From: Actinacidiphila alni
GTDB lineage: Bacteria > Actinomycetota > Actinomycetes > Streptomycetales > Streptomycetaceae
DNA length: 64,000 nucleotides
Direction: 5' to 3'
NCBI RefSeq assembly: GCF_900112845.1
Contig: NZ_FONG01000017.1
Span: forward strand, 62,001 to 126,000
Numbering within the stretch: the stretch's first letter is position 1; every line of letters starts with the position of its first letter. Below the pieces are notes generated by a model. That model had not been told where the DNA came from. It was given only the letters and a program-made list of their open reading frames with translations, and did no database searches. Positions 38,638-48,283 of the stretch are shown piece by piece. The position numbers were made by a program, and so were the translations under genes.

Positions 38638-40122
38638 TCAATCGTGCTTGCAGATCCGGTCGAGGAGGTTGGCGGTGGCGCGCTGGACACGCGGGTCGAC
38701 GTGGCCGGGGCGGTCGAGGGCCGGGGACCAGGCGAAGGTGCCGGCGGCGAAGACGTACGCGCCGCTGGGGGCGCGGTAGAGGGAGGTCTCCTGGTGGCAG
38801 CGGCGGCCGTCGGCCGACTCGTACGGCGAGTGGGCCAGCAGGATCCGCTCGGTACTCTCCGGCAGCGCGGTGCGCGGGTAGTAGCGGTCGGCCTCGCCCG
38901 CGACCAGGCCGGGAATCTCGTCGCCCTCGCCCGCCCCGGTGGCCTCCCACAGCCAGTGCCCGGCGTTGCGCACGATCAGCGGCGCGGGCTGCGGGACCCG
39001 GCCTGCGTACTGCACGCCGAGCAGCAACTGCTCGGGCTCGCCGAGGTCGCGCCAGAGCGCCGTACGGCCCTTGCTGTCGCCGTGCCGCTTGCGGCAGCTC
39101 AGCAGCCGGTCCGGGTCGCCGGCCGGGGAGGCGGCCAACTCGACCTGCCAGTACATGGTGTTGGCCGACAGGAAGACCAGCGAAGTGCCCGCGTCGCGGG
39201 CGGTCTCCGCGGCCCGGCGCATCGGCTTGGACCAGTATTCGTCGTGGCCGGGGAAGACCAGGCCGCGGTAGCGGGTGGGATCGATCCGGCCCGCGTGCAG
39301 ATCGCGGGCGTCGGCGTACGCGACGTCGTAGCCGTAGCGTTCGGCGAAGCGGACGAAGTCGTAGGCGTGGCCGATGTGCAGCGGCAGGCCGGCGCCCGCG
39401 TAGGGGCGGTCGAACGAGACGGTGGTGGCGGCCTGTTCCTCGCCGAGCAGCTGCCCGCTCTCGTCCCACGCGTGGTAGAGGCTGGCGCCGGTCCTGCCGT
39501 CCTCGGGGTAGAGGTTGTACGCCTGCCAGGTCACGTCCGGCATCAGCAGCAGTAAGTCGGCCTCGTGGGCGGCGCGGACGGTGAAGGGGACATGGCTGCG
39601 GTAGCCGTCGGCGGTGGTGAGGACGGCGACGTACGCGCCGGTGTTCCAGTACGTGGGGATCTGCAACCGCCAGGACTGCCACCAGTGGTGGCAGGAGACG
39701 GTGCGTCCCGCGGCCAGCGGCGCGGGCTGCACGATGCCGGACAGCCGGGGGCTCGCCGACATCTTCGCGGCGCCGTCGCCGCCGTAGTGGCCGATCCGGT
39801 AGACGTCGACGGTGAACTCCTGCGGCGGGTCCACGGTGATCCGGAAGTCGACGGCCCCGCCGGGCAGGACGGAGCCGGCCGACGCGAAGCCTTTGATCTG
39901 CCGGCGCACGTCGTCGGCGGTGCGCGGTCCGGGGAAGCGCGGGCGGTGCGCGGCGCCGCCGCTGCCGGCCGCCAGGTCCACGTACCAGGGGACGACCTGG
40001 CCGGTGTCGTCGAGATACTGGGTGGCGCCGCGCAGCCAGGGCAACGGGCCCTGGCCGAAGGGGTCGGAGACCCCGTGGGCGAGCGCTCCGGACTCCCACC
40101 GCCGGATCTGATCCGTACTCAT
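38638..40122 (-). CDS. N,N-dimethylformamidase beta subunit-like protein
   Basis: A 494-residue protein whose body matches the large-subunit-like domain of dimethylformamidase (DMFA2_C): an N-terminal lectin-like part (VDFRITVDPPQEFTVDVYRI, YWNTGAYVAVLTT), then VTWQAYNLYPEDGRTGASLY, GYDVAYADARDLH, VFPGHDEYWSKPMR and FLSANTMYWQVE. Actinomycete members are widespread and uncharacterised, and no small subunit gene is adjacent, so amidase activity is not assured. No signal peptide is evident. Upstream, 316 bp of non-coding DNA contain an inverted repeat at 40301-40324. Confidence 0.75.
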   Translation of the reverse strand: MSTDQIRRWESGALAHGVSDPFGQGPLPWLRGATQYLDDTGQVVPWYVDLAAGSGGAAHRPRFPGPRTADDVRRQIKGFASAGSVLPGGAVDFRITVDPPQEFTVDVYRIGHYGGDGAAKMSASPRLSGIVQPAPLAAGRTVSCHHWWQSWRLQIPTYWNTGAYVAVLTTADGYRSHVPFTVRAAHEADLLLLMPDVTWQAYNLYPEDGRTGASLYHAWDESGQLLGEEQAATTVSFDRPYAGAGLPLHIGHAYDFVRFAERYGYDVAYADARDLHAGRIDPTRYRGLVFPGHDEYWSKPMRRAAETARDAGTSLVFLSANTMYWQVELAASPAGDPDRLLSCRKRHGDSKGRTALWRDLGEPEQLLLGVQYAGRVPQPAPLIVRNAGHWLWEATGAGEGDEIPGLVAGEADRYYPRTALPESTERILLAHSPYESADGRRCHQETSLYRAPSGAYVFAAGTFAWSPALDRPGHVDPRVQRATANLLDRICKHD

Positions 40123-40438
40123 CGAAGCCCCTCCCTCACCTGTCCCGCCCCGCGCTCCGTCCCACTGTTCGCCATGTCACCCGTGCGGTGCAACGGTGCG
40201 GTGCTCCTGTCCAGCACATCACAGAAAGCACCGCTCTGGTTACCGTTCGTGGTGAATTATCGGAACGGATCGGGCGACGAGTGAACCAGATTCGGTCAAC
40301 TCATGTGTGGTGAACGTCACATGACGCTGGTCAGGAGGGCCGCGCCCACCGCCGGGGAGCGGGCAGGACGGGTGTCCGGGCCCGCTTCGGGCCCTGGCCG
40401 GAATTCGCCGCTCCGGCGGTGCGGTGGCGTGGTGCTTG
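40123..40438. other. Intergenic region upstream of the dimethylformamidase-like gene
   Basis: About 315 bp with no gene. It is relatively AT-rich from 40195 to 40330 and contains the inverted repeat TCATGTG (40301-40307) / CACATGA (40318-40324) with a 10-nt spacer, a candidate operator for the gene at 38638-40122. Confidence 0.4.
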
Positions 40439-42133
40439 TCACACCGGGTCGGCGAGCCGGAGCGGCTTGTCCGCCCGGATGCCGACAGCCGCGAGCCAGG
40501 AGCGCAGCGGCGTCGCGTCGCCGTTCTCGACCAGGCGCAGCACCGGCCAGGTGAGGTCGGCGCGGCGGGCGCCGCCGACCAGCAGCGCCGGGCCGTCGAG
40601 CCAGTCCAGGCCCGGGTCGGCGCCCGCGGTGTCGACGGCCGCGCAGCACACGACGGCCGTGACGTGGTCGGTGAGCAGCTCGCGGCCGGTGCGGGGCGGG
40701 AGCAGCGGATACACGGGCGCGGGCAGGACGTCGTCCGCCGTCGTACGGCCGAGGCTCGGATCGGCGGCGGGGATGCCGGCCGGTACGGGGGCGGTCGGTG
40801 CGGGTCCGGGGCCGTCCGCCGAGGGGGCGGCCGAGGCGGCAGAAGGTGACGCGGAACCCGCCGCTTCCTCCTGGGCGACCAGGGCGCCGATCCGCGCGGC
40901 CAGTTCCTCGCTGCCGCCGCGCGAGAGCCGGTCGATGACGCGGGCCAGCGTGGCCTCGGGGGTGTCGGCGTGCGCGGGCGGCGGCACCTCGTCCAGCACC
41001 CGGATCAGCCGGGCGGCCTCGCTGCGCCAGATCCGGTCGACGACCTCCTGCGGATAGCCGTTCCAGCTCACCGGGGCCCAGTCGGGGCCCGGCCGCTGCG
41101 GACCGGCGTGGAAGAGCCGGGCCGCCAGCAGCGAGACCGCCTCGTCCATCAGCCCCGGCTCCTCCAGCAGGTCGCAGGCCGGGCGCTCGCCGAGCCTGGT
41201 CTCGAAGCCGTCGGCGAGCCGGTCGCGGCGGGACAGCTCGGTGAGCGCGGCGACCACCCCGGCGTCCAGCCGGGACGGCCAGCGGCCCATCCGCCACGCG
41301 GGCAGCGCCACCCGGGTGAGCAGCCGGTCCCAGCCCGCGTAGGCGAGGCCGACCTGTTCCTGGGCGACGATCCGCAGCCCGTAGTCGACCGCCTGGGCGC
41401 GCTCGGACGCCGACGCCGCCACGCACCGTTCCATCTCGGCGACATGGCCGCCGCAGCCGCGCAGCAGCAGCCGTACCGTCCAGCCGAGGAAGCCGAACAC
41501 CGGGCGCAGCAGCACATTCCCCGCGCTGCCGTGCGCGGCGACGCCCGCGGCCGCGTCGAGCCCGCGCACGAAGCGCCGGGCCGCGGATATCTCCGGGTCG
41601 GCGGCCGGTCCTGTGCCCGCCACGACGGGCGCGAGCAGGGCGCGCAGCTCCGCGATCCGCATCCACCACATGAAGGGCGAGCCGATCACCAGCACCGGCG
41701 CGGGCCGGTCCTTGCCGCGCCGGGCCGCGCCGCCGGGGCCGGGCCTGCGCTCCTCCAGCCAGCTGTCGCAGTCCGGCGTCAGCTCTATCGCCGAGGGCGC
41801 GGGCACCTCCATCCGCTCCGCCAGGTCGCGGACCATCCGGTAGAGGTCGGGGGCGGCGGACTCGGCCACCGGCACGGCGGGGCTGACCGCGGGCCTGGCC
41901 CGTACGATCACCGCGGCGACGGCCGCCGCGATCAGCAGCACCACGAGCGCGCCGCCGGTCACTCCCCAGCGCACCCCGTCCCAGCGCGGGCCGATCCGGC
42001 CGGTCGCGCCGCCCGCGTGCAGCACGACCGCGGCGGCAGCCGGCAGCAGGACCGCGCCGAGCGCGGCGCCGCGGACCCGCAGCACCGCCAGGGCGCGGGA
42101 GCGCGCGACGGCCTCACCCGCTTCTCCGGCCAT
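40439..42133 (-). CDS. Membrane protein with degenerate M48 peptidase-like domain
   Basis: A 564-residue membrane protein. Two hydrophobic segments near the N-terminus (ALGAVLLPAAAAVVLHAGG, GALVVLLIAAAVAAVIV) are followed by a region shaped like M48 metallopeptidases: VLVIGSPFMWWMRIAELRALL aligns with the stretch that normally leads into HExxH, but here the sequence is APVVAGTG, so the zinc motif is lost. The C-terminal ~120 residues are Ala/Pro/Gly-rich, then a final compact domain. A non-catalytic homologue of HtpX-type proteases is the best description. ATG 42133 has GGGGGTGA upstream. Confidence 0.6.
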   Translation of the reverse strand: MAGEAGEAVARSRALAVLRVRGAALGAVLLPAAAAVVLHAGGATGRIGPRWDGVRWGVTGGALVVLLIAAAVAAVIVRARPAVSPAVPVAESAAPDLYRMVRDLAERMEVPAPSAIELTPDCDSWLEERRPGPGGAARRGKDRPAPVLVIGSPFMWWMRIAELRALLAPVVAGTGPAADPEISAARRFVRGLDAAAGVAAHGSAGNVLLRPVFGFLGWTVRLLLRGCGGHVAEMERCVAASASERAQAVDYGLRIVAQEQVGLAYAGWDRLLTRVALPAWRMGRWPSRLDAGVVAALTELSRRDRLADGFETRLGERPACDLLEEPGLMDEAVSLLAARLFHAGPQRPGPDWAPVSWNGYPQEVVDRIWRSEAARLIRVLDEVPPPAHADTPEATLARVIDRLSRGGSEELAARIGALVAQEEAAGSASPSAASAAPSADGPGPAPTAPVPAGIPAADPSLGRTTADDVLPAPVYPLLPPRTGRELLTDHVTAVVCCAAVDTAGADPGLDWLDGPALLVGGARRADLTWPVLRLVENGDATPLRSWLAAVGIRADKPLRLADPV

Positions 42134-42328
42134 CGGCGACTCACCCCCTGCGCTGTGGTGACCGCCCCGATGGCGGCCTCCCCCCACTGTCGCACCGCCC
42201 ACCGACATCGCAACGGCCGTACCGCTGATTGCCGCAATGTCCCGCAGTGCGCTTTCGGGGCACCATAGTTGGGCGCCGGGGAGGAGTCAGCCGTATGGCC
42301 GAGCCATCACTCCTTGGAGTGGCTTTGG

Positions 42329-43576
42329 TCAGAGACCGGCCGCTTTCGCGGCGATGTCCGTACGGTGATGACCGCCGTCCAGGCCGATCCGGTCGACCGC
42401 GCGATAGGCCCGGTCACGGGCCTTGGCCAGGTCGGAGCCGGTCGCGGTGACCGACAGCACCCGGCCGCCGGCGCTGACCACCCGCCCGTCGGCCAGCTTC
42501 GTCCCGGCGTGCAGGACGTAGGCGTGCTCGTCCTTCTCCGCAACCTCATCGAGGCCGGAGATGGGGTCGCCGGTGCGCGGGGTGTCCGGGTAGTTGTACG
42601 AGGCGATGACGACGGTCACCGCGGCGCCGTCGCTCCAGCGCAGCGGCGGGAAGGCGGCGAGCTGCCCGGTGGCGGCGGCCCGCAGCAGCCCGGCCAGCGG
42701 CGTCTTCAGCCGGGCGAGGACGACCTGGGTCTCCGGGTCGCCGAAGCGCGCGTTGAACTCGATCACCCGCACCCCGCGCGAGGTGATCGCCAGGCCCGCG
42801 TAGAGCAGTCCGGCGAAGGGGGTGCCGCGGCGGCGCAGCTCGTCGACGGTCGGCTGCAGCACCGTGCGCTCGACCTCGGCGACCAGCGCCGGGTCGGCCC
42901 AGGGCAGCGGCGAGTAGGCGCCCATACCACCGGTGTTGGGGCCCTCGTCGGCGTCCAGCGCGCGCTTGAAGTCCTGCGCGGGCTGCAACGGGACGACGGT
43001 CACACCGTCGGTGACCGCGAACAGCGACACCTCGGGGCCGTCCAGATACTCCTCGATGACCACCCGGTCGCAGCTCAGCGCGTGCGCCCGCGCCGCCGCC
43101 AGGTCGCCGGTCACCACGACGCCCTTGCCCGCCGCGAGCCCGTCGTCCTTGACGACGTAGGGCGCGCCGAAGGCGTCGAGGGCCGCGTCGATCTCGTCGG
43201 CGGTGGTGCACACATAGCTGCGCGCGGTCGGCACCCCGGCCGCGGCCATCACGTCCTTGGCGAACGCCTTGGAGCCCTCGAGCGCCGCGGCCTGCGCGGT
43301 CGGGCCGAAGCAGTCGATGCCCCGGGCCCGTACGGCGTCGGCGACCCCGGCGACCAGCGGCGCCTCGGGTCCGACGACCACGAAGTCCGCGCCGAGCCCG
43401 ACGGCCAGGTCGGCGACGGCCGCGCCGTCGAGTGCGTCGACCGCGTGCAGCTCGGCGACCTCGGCGATACCGGCGTTGCCGGGCGCGCAGTGCAGCGAGG
43501 TGACGTCGGGATCGAGGGACAGGGAACGGCACAGGGCGTGTTCGCGGGCGCCGCCGCCGATGACAAGGACCTTCAC
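42329..43576 (-). CDS. purD: Phosphoribosylamine-glycine ligase
   Basis: A 415-residue GAR synthetase of the ATP-grasp family (step 2). [17 protein letters not shown] at the N-terminus; [19 protein letters not shown] and [20 protein letters not shown] are ATP-grasp signatures, with [15 protein letters not shown] the metal site. GTG at 43576 matches the known N-terminus (KVLVIGGG); GTG at 43582 adds two residues. Divergent from the SLATT gene across 211 bp. Confidence 0.97.
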   Translation of the reverse strand: MKVLVIGGGAREHALCRSLSLDPDVTSLHCAPGNAGIAEVAELHAVDALDGAAVADLAVGLGADFVVVGPEAPLVAGVADAVRARGIDCFGPTAQAAALEGSKAFAKDVMAAAGVPTARSYVCTTADEIDAALDAFGAPYVVKDDGLAAGKGVVVTGDLAAARAHALSCDRVVIEEYLDGPEVSLFAVTDGVTVVPLQPAQDFKRALDADEGPNTGGMGAYSPLPWADPALVAEVERTVLQPTVDELRRRGTPFAGLLYAGLAITSRGVRVIEFNARFGDPETQVVLARLKTPLAGLLRAAATGQLAAFPPLRWSDGAAVTVVIASYNYPDTPRTGDPISGLDEVAEKDEHAYVLHAGTKLADGRVVSAGGRVLSVTATGSDLAKARDRAYRAVDRIGLDGGHHRTDIAAKAAGL

Positions 43577-43787
43577 GCGCACCAGGGTAGTGGGCCGCCG
43601 GGACGCGAGCCGCCCTCACTCTTTCGAGCGAAGGGGTACATCGGCCTATACCTGATCACGGTGCCCGTACGGGCGGATATCCGGAGATCCCCACCCCGCA
43701 CTCAGCCGTTCGGCGGTAAGAAGAGAGCTTCGCAACCGGGCCGGAGAGCCGCAGAGGGGCCTTCGCGGCCGTACAAGGGAGTGTGCA

Positions 43788-44528
43788 GTGAGCCAGCCGG
43801 ACATGTTTCCCGAGGAGACGCCCCGGGACGAGCCTGCGCGGCACGCGCTGCACCAAGAGCACGAGGACCTGCGGGCGCTGCCCTTCCCGCTCGGCGACTG
43901 GGGCGAGCCCGCCGAGCGCCTCGCCGAGCTGTACCGCTGGGCCGAGACCGGCGCCCTGCGCACCGCCGACTGGTACCTGGAGGACCGGGTGCGCAAGCGG
44001 CGCGGCGCCCGGGCGCTGCGGCTGGGCGCCGCGCTCTTCGGCACGGCGGGTGCCGCGCTGCCGCTCGTCGAGGTGACCGGCGCCACCGACACCACCGCGG
44101 GCTGGGGCTATCTCGCGCTGCTGCTGGCCGGTGTCTGCGTCGGCGCCGACCGGCTCTTCGGGCTCACCTCGGGCTGGATGCGGGACATGGCCACCGCCCA
44201 GGCGGTCCAGCGGCGGCTGGAGTCGCTGCGCTTCGACTGGGCCTCGGAGAGCGTGCGCGAGGTCCTCGGCCCCACCGAGGGCACCGCCGCCGAGGCCGCC
44301 GAGCGCTGTCTGGCGATCCTGCGCCGCTTCTGCGACGACCTCGCCGATCTCGTGCGCATGGAGACGGCCGACTGGATCGTCGAATTCGGCTCCCGCGCCT
44401 CCGGCGCCCCCTTGCGCACCCAGTCCGCCGCCTGGTGGCGCTCCTCCCCCGACCAGTCCTCCGCCCCGCGCCTCCCCCACCCGTCCACCCGCCCGAACAT
44501 GCCGCGCCAGCGACCACCGGAGGCATGA
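43788..44528 (+). CDS. SLATT-domain membrane protein
   Basis: A 246-residue protein matching the SLATT fold (two helices then a cytoplasmic helical domain): helices ALRLGAALFGTAGAALPLVE and GYLALLLAGVCVGADRLFGL follow an Arg-rich segment (DRVRKRRGARAL); downstream are MATAQAVQRRLESLRFDW and a helical region. SLATT proteins are predicted pore-forming effectors of nucleotide-activated defence systems, but this copy has no SMODS, SLOG or reverse-transcriptase partner beside it, so a housekeeping role is possible. GTG follows GGGAG. Confidence 0.75.
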   Translation: MSQPDMFPEETPRDEPARHALHQEHEDLRALPFPLGDWGEPAERLAELYRWAETGALRTADWYLEDRVRKRRGARALRLGAALFGTAGAALPLVEVTGATDTTAGWGYLALLLAGVCVGADRLFGLTSGWMRDMATAQAVQRRLESLRFDWASESVREVLGPTEGTAAEAAERCLAILRRFCDDLADLVRMETADWIVEFGSRASGAPLRTQSAAWWRSSPDQSSAPRLPHPSTRPNMPRQRPPEA

Positions 44529-44778
44529 CGCCGGAACTGCCGGAGGGGGCCAAGGCAGAGGTACGGCCACACCGATTGGTTGACGATCCGCCCCCGGATG
44601 CCCCGGGAGGGTACGTCTTCGGGGATGGCCGGCCCCGTTGTAGCCGGCGAGCCAAAGGGCGCGCCGGTGTCGAAAGAGACGATGAGCAGGGAGCGAGGAA
44701 CGAGCGACCGTCGAAGAGGAACGTCGACACCGGGTCTAAGCGCCCGGAGGCGAGAAGGCGGCAAAAAAGGGGGGAACC
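44529..44778. other. Purine-rich non-coding stretch with long-range inverted repeat
   Basis: Between two converging genes. From about 44640 to 44778 the plus strand is strikingly G/A-rich (many GAGCGAGGAACG-type units). CCGGTGTCGA (44664-44673) pairs with TCGACACCGG (44724-44733) around a 50-nt loop. No gene is supported; a small structured RNA or a bidirectional terminator region is possible. Confidence 0.35.
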
Positions 44779-45435
44779 CTAGCTGAAGACGATCATCGAG
44801 CCCTGCCCCAAACTGCGGGTGGCCGCCGCGTGCAGGCCGAGCCAGACGTGGTGCTCGCGGGCGAAGGGGCCGTCGCCCGGGGGCGGCGGGGCCGCGGGCT
44901 CCTCCAGGGTGGTGTGGTGGTCCGGCGGGGCCGGGGGCAGTGGCGGGTTGGCGGGGTCGATGCCGATGACGGGGGCGACGAATTCGAGTTCGCGCAGCAG
45001 CCCGTGGCTGGAGCCCAGCGGGCCGCCGCCGGCGAGCAGTTCGTCGTTGACGACGGGCTGCGGGAAGTCGAGCGGCACATAGGCGCCGGCGTGGTCGTAG
45101 TGCCAGACCAGGTGCGAGCGCTGGGCGGTCGCCTCGAACATCTCCAGCAGCTGCTCGTAGTCGCCGCCGAGCGCGTCGACCGGGGTGACCTCCAGGCCCT
45201 GGAGGCTCAACAGATAGGCGCGGCGCAGGAAATGCAGCGCGTCGTAGTCGAAGCAGGCGATCGGGCCGACGTCGCCGGACAGGCCGGGCATGTAGCTGTA
45301 GACGGGCACGGGCGGCTGCCCGGCGTCGTTCAGGGCCTTGTCGTATCGGGCGAGTTCCTCGGAGAAGGGGTTTTCCGGGCTGTGGCAGAGCACGTCCACG
45401 AGCGGCACCAGCCACAAGTCGCAGGCCACGAACAC
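44779..45435 (-). CDS. Conserved Streptomyces hypothetical protein
   Basis: A 218-residue protein opening FVACDLWLVPLVDVLCHSPE, followed by an acidic helical region (DALGGDYEQLLEMFEATAQR) and a hydrophobic HLVWHYDHAGAYVPLDF block; the C-terminus has a Pro-rich linker and then HHVWLGLHAAATRSLGQGSM. No enzyme family is evident to me. The GTG start is supported by GGAG 7 nt upstream. It faces the SLATT gene and has GntR upstream on the same strand, 90 bp away. Cytoplasmic; function unknown. Confidence 0.72.
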   Translation of the reverse strand: MFVACDLWLVPLVDVLCHSPENPFSEELARYDKALNDAGQPPVPVYSYMPGLSGDVGPIACFDYDALHFLRRAYLLSLQGLEVTPVDALGGDYEQLLEMFEATAQRSHLVWHYDHAGAYVPLDFPQPVVNDELLAGGGPLGSSHGLLRELEFVAPVIGIDPANPPLPPAPPDHHTTLEEPAAPPPPGDGPFAREHHVWLGLHAAATRSLGQGSMIVFS

Positions 45436-45524
45436 TCCATCCGGTCGGGGGCGTACAGCCTAAAACGCCCGCGCCGGTCCCGTCATGGGTGGCACCGGTC
45501 CCGTCGTGGACGGCGCCGCTCGCG

Positions 45525-46214
45525 TCATGGACCGGAGGGTGCCAGCTTCTCCATCAGCGCGCGGGTGTGGTCGCTGTGGTCGAGGGTGAGCCGGCGGGCG
45601 GCGGCGGTGTCGCGGGCGGCGACGGCGTCGATCAGCTCGACATGGCCCGCCCAGCACACACCCGCGGTGTCGTCGAGGGCGCGCAGCAGCGGCACCGCGT
45701 AGATCCAGGTCTGGATCCGCATCCGGTCGAGGAATTCGCAGATGTGCGGATTGCCGCCGATGGCGGTGAGTTCGCGCCAGAAGCGCAGGTCGCAGCCGAT
45801 GAGGATGTCCAGGACACCGGACCTGGCGGCCCGGGCGGCGGCCTCGGCGCGGCGGCGTACGGAGGCGATCGCGTCGGCGGGCAGCTCGCCCATGCCGGCC
45901 TCGGCCATCTGCCGGAAGGCGGCCTCGACGATGAACAGCCGCGCCTCGGTGAGGGTGCGGTAGTCGTCGGCGGTGAAGCGGCGCACCTGGAAGCCGCGGT
46001 GCTGCTCGACCTCCAGCAGGCCCTGCGCCGCGAGGTCCACCAGCGCCTCGCGGACGGGCGTGGCGGAGACGCCGTACAGCTCGGCGATCTCCTTGACGGT
46101 GAAGTGCCGGCCCGCCTGGAGGCGGCCGGTGAGCACCTCGTCGCGCAGGGCGTCGGCGATCTGCTGGCGCAGGCTGCTGCGCCGCACGGGCGAGCCGCCG
46201 CCGTCCGCCGCCAT
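45525..46214 (-). CDS. GntR-family (FadR-like) transcriptional regulator
   Basis: A 229-residue regulator. Winged helix at residues 12-75: LRQQIADALRDEVLTGRLQA then FTVKEIAELYGVSATPVREA. The C-terminus is an all-helical FCD ligand domain (LFIVEAAFRQMAEA, FWRELTAIGGNPHICEFLDR, AGHVELIDAVAARD, with a His typical of metal or carboxylate binding). The ligand is unknown. GGAGGTGA precedes the ATG. Divergent from the kinase gene across about 300 bp, which contains no other gene. Confidence 0.88.
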   Translation of the reverse strand: MAADGGGSPVRRSSLRQQIADALRDEVLTGRLQAGRHFTVKEIAELYGVSATPVREALVDLAAQGLLEVEQHRGFQVRRFTADDYRTLTEARLFIVEAAFRQMAEAGMGELPADAIASVRRRAEAAARAARSGVLDILIGCDLRFWRELTAIGGNPHICEFLDRMRIQTWIYAVPLLRALDDTAGVCWAGHVELIDAVAARDTAAARRLTLDHSDHTRALMEKLAPSGP

Positions 46215-46513
46215 GCCGTCACCTCCGTCGCGCCGGGTCGTCCGTCCACCCCGGGTGGGTTCGTACGTTCGTACGCCCGCGGGGCTGCCGGACACGATAT
46301 GCGAAGCCCGTGCGCTTCTGCGCGCCGTGACGGGCGGGCGGGGGGCGGGACCCGGGTGCGGGACACCGCTGCGGGCGCGGGTGCGGACGCGGGAGTGAGT
46401 ACGAAGGTGAGTACGTCCTTGAGTACGCCGTGGTGGGACACCCCTGACCCCGGCGGCGTTCATACGCTTATTCTTCGCCGTACACGTCGGACAGCGGTGG
46501 GGGAAGAGCGACG

Positions 46514-48223
46514 ATGGACGAGCTGAGGCCCGGCGATCCGCAGGGGATCGGCGCCTACCGGCTGCTGGGCAGGCTGGGCATTGGCGGCATGGGCATCGTC
46601 TACCTCGCCCGTTCCGAGCGCGGCCGTACGGTCGCGGTGAAGCTGGTCCGCGAGGAGCTGGCCGAGCAGGAGGAATTCCGCAGCCGGTTCCGGCGCGAGG
46701 TGCAGGCCGCCCGCCGGGTGGGCGGGCAGTGGACGGCGCCGGTGCTGGACGCCGACACCGAGGCCGCGGTGCCGTGGGTGGCCACCGGTTATGTCGCGGG
46801 GCCCTCGCTCCAGCAGGTGATCAAGCAGTACGGGCCGCTGCCGGAGTCTTCGGTGCGGGTGCTCGCCTCGGGCCTCGCGCACGCGCTGCGCGACATCCAC
46901 GCCGCCGGTCTGGTGCACCGCGATCTCAAACCTTCGAACGTGATGATCACCATCGACGGTCCCCGGGTGATCGACTTCGGTATCGCGCGCGCCCTGGAGA
47001 CGGTCGCGGGCGGCGATTCCCTCACCCATACCGGCGCCATGGTGGGCTCCCCCGGTTTCATGTCGCCCGAGCAGGTGCGCGGCGACCGGGTCACGCCCGC
47101 CTGCGACATCTTCTGCCTGGGGTCGGTGCTGGCCTACGCCGCCACCGGCCTCCAGCCGTTCGGCGCCGCCAGCAGCGGGGTGCACGCCCAGATGTTCCGG
47201 ATCGTGCAGGAGCCGCCGGACCTGGACGGGGTGCCGGAGGGGCTGCGCGAGCTGGTCACGGACTGCCTGACCAAGGCGCCCGAGCTGCGGCCGGAGCTGG
47301 CGGAGGTGCTGGAACGGCTGGAGCTGCCGGGCGGTGACGGTGCGGGGTCGGCCGGAGCCAGGGCCGCCGGAGCGCGGGACGGGAGCGCCGAGCCGTGGCT
47401 GCCGGGTGCGATCGTCGCCGAGCTGGGGCGGCACGCGGTACGGCTGCTGGAGGTGGAATCCGCGGCGGCCCCGGCCCCCGACCGGACGGCCGTCGACACG
47501 GCGCCGCCCGCCGCCGCACCTGACGCGACGCCCCGCCCGCTGCCGCCGACCGCGTACGCGCCGACGGCGTACGCACCCACGTACAGCTCCCCGACGTACA
47601 GCTCCCCCTCGTACAGCTCCACCGGCTACGCGCGGCCGGCCCTGCCGCCGGGCGGGACGCCACCGCCGCCGACCTATGCGCAGCCGGGTCCCGGGCCCGC
47701 GCCGAGGTCGCGGCGCGGCGCGCTGATCGCCGCGGTGGTGGCGCTGGTCGTGGTGGCGGGCGGCGCGACCGCGTACATCGCGAGCCGCGGCGGGACGAAG
47801 GACGACGACGCGCACCCGCCGCCACCGACCACGACGGCCACCGCGACCGGGACCCCCACAGGCACTCCGACGGGGCGGACGGACCCGGACTCGCCGGTGC
47901 CGTCCGCCATGGTCGGCGTCTGGCGGACCTCCTTCAGCACCGACGAGGAGGGCGACAACACCAGGACGCTGACGGTGAAGGCGGACGGCACGGTGGAGCT
48001 GTCCGGCGACAGCGCCACCTACGCGTGCTTCTGGACGATGCACGTCACCTCGGCGGGACCGCCGGTCGCGCTCAGCCCGTCGAAGGTGGTGACGGGGACG
48101 CCCGCCAGTTCGTGCAGCCCCGGCGGCGCCACCACGCTCACCCTGGTGGACGACACCCATCTGCGCCGCGACAACGTCGACGCGGGCAAGGCGCCGCTGA
48201 CGTACACAAAGGTGCAGCAGTAA
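46514..48223 (+). CDS. Transmembrane Ser/Thr protein kinase (Hanks type)
   Basis: A 569-residue kinase. G-loop LGIGGMG, lysine in VAVKLVREEL, catalytic loop HRDLKPSN, DFG in DFGIARAL, and activation-loop end GSPGFMSPEQ. A Pro/Tyr-rich juxtamembrane linker (TAYAPTYSSPTYSSPSYSS) leads to one transmembrane helix near residue 400 (LIAAVVALVVVAGGATAYIA) and an extracellular Thr-rich segment and compact domain of about 100 residues; no PASTA repeats. It probably senses an external signal. Start ATG preceded by GGGGGAAGAG. Confidence 0.92.
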   Translation: MDELRPGDPQGIGAYRLLGRLGIGGMGIVYLARSERGRTVAVKLVREELAEQEEFRSRFRREVQAARRVGGQWTAPVLDADTEAAVPWVATGYVAGPSLQQVIKQYGPLPESSVRVLASGLAHALRDIHAAGLVHRDLKPSNVMITIDGPRVIDFGIARALETVAGGDSLTHTGAMVGSPGFMSPEQVRGDRVTPACDIFCLGSVLAYAATGLQPFGAASSGVHAQMFRIVQEPPDLDGVPEGLRELVTDCLTKAPELRPELAEVLERLELPGGDGAGSAGARAAGARDGSAEPWLPGAIVAELGRHAVRLLEVESAAAPAPDRTAVDTAPPAAAPDATPRPLPPTAYAPTAYAPTYSSPTYSSPSYSSTGYARPALPPGGTPPPPTYAQPGPGPAPRSRRGALIAAVVALVVVAGGATAYIASRGGTKDDDAHPPPPTTTATATGTPTGTPTGRTDPDSPVPSAMVGVWRTSFSTDEEGDNTRTLTVKADGTVELSGDSATYACFWTMHVTSAGPPVALSPSKVVTGTPASSCSPGGATTLTLVDDTHLRRDNVDAGKAPLTYTKVQQ

Positions 48224-48253
48224 GCCCCGCCCACCTGGGTGAGCGGGGCTTAC
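48220..48253. terminator. Shared terminator between kinase and purA (convergent)
   Basis: GTAAGCCCCGC and GCGGGGCTTAC are perfect 11-bp arms, with an inner CACC/GGTG stem. The kinase stop codon lies inside the left arm. It serves both converging genes. Confidence 0.75.
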
Positions 48254-48283
48254 ACACGCCTGCGCCGGACGGTGCCGGAAGGG

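Noticed and set aside
42269-44782. An 837-codon plus-strand frame spanning purD, the intergenic gap and the SLATT gene
   Set aside because: It runs antisense to purD and out of frame through the SLATT gene; both real genes have motifs and ribosome sites.
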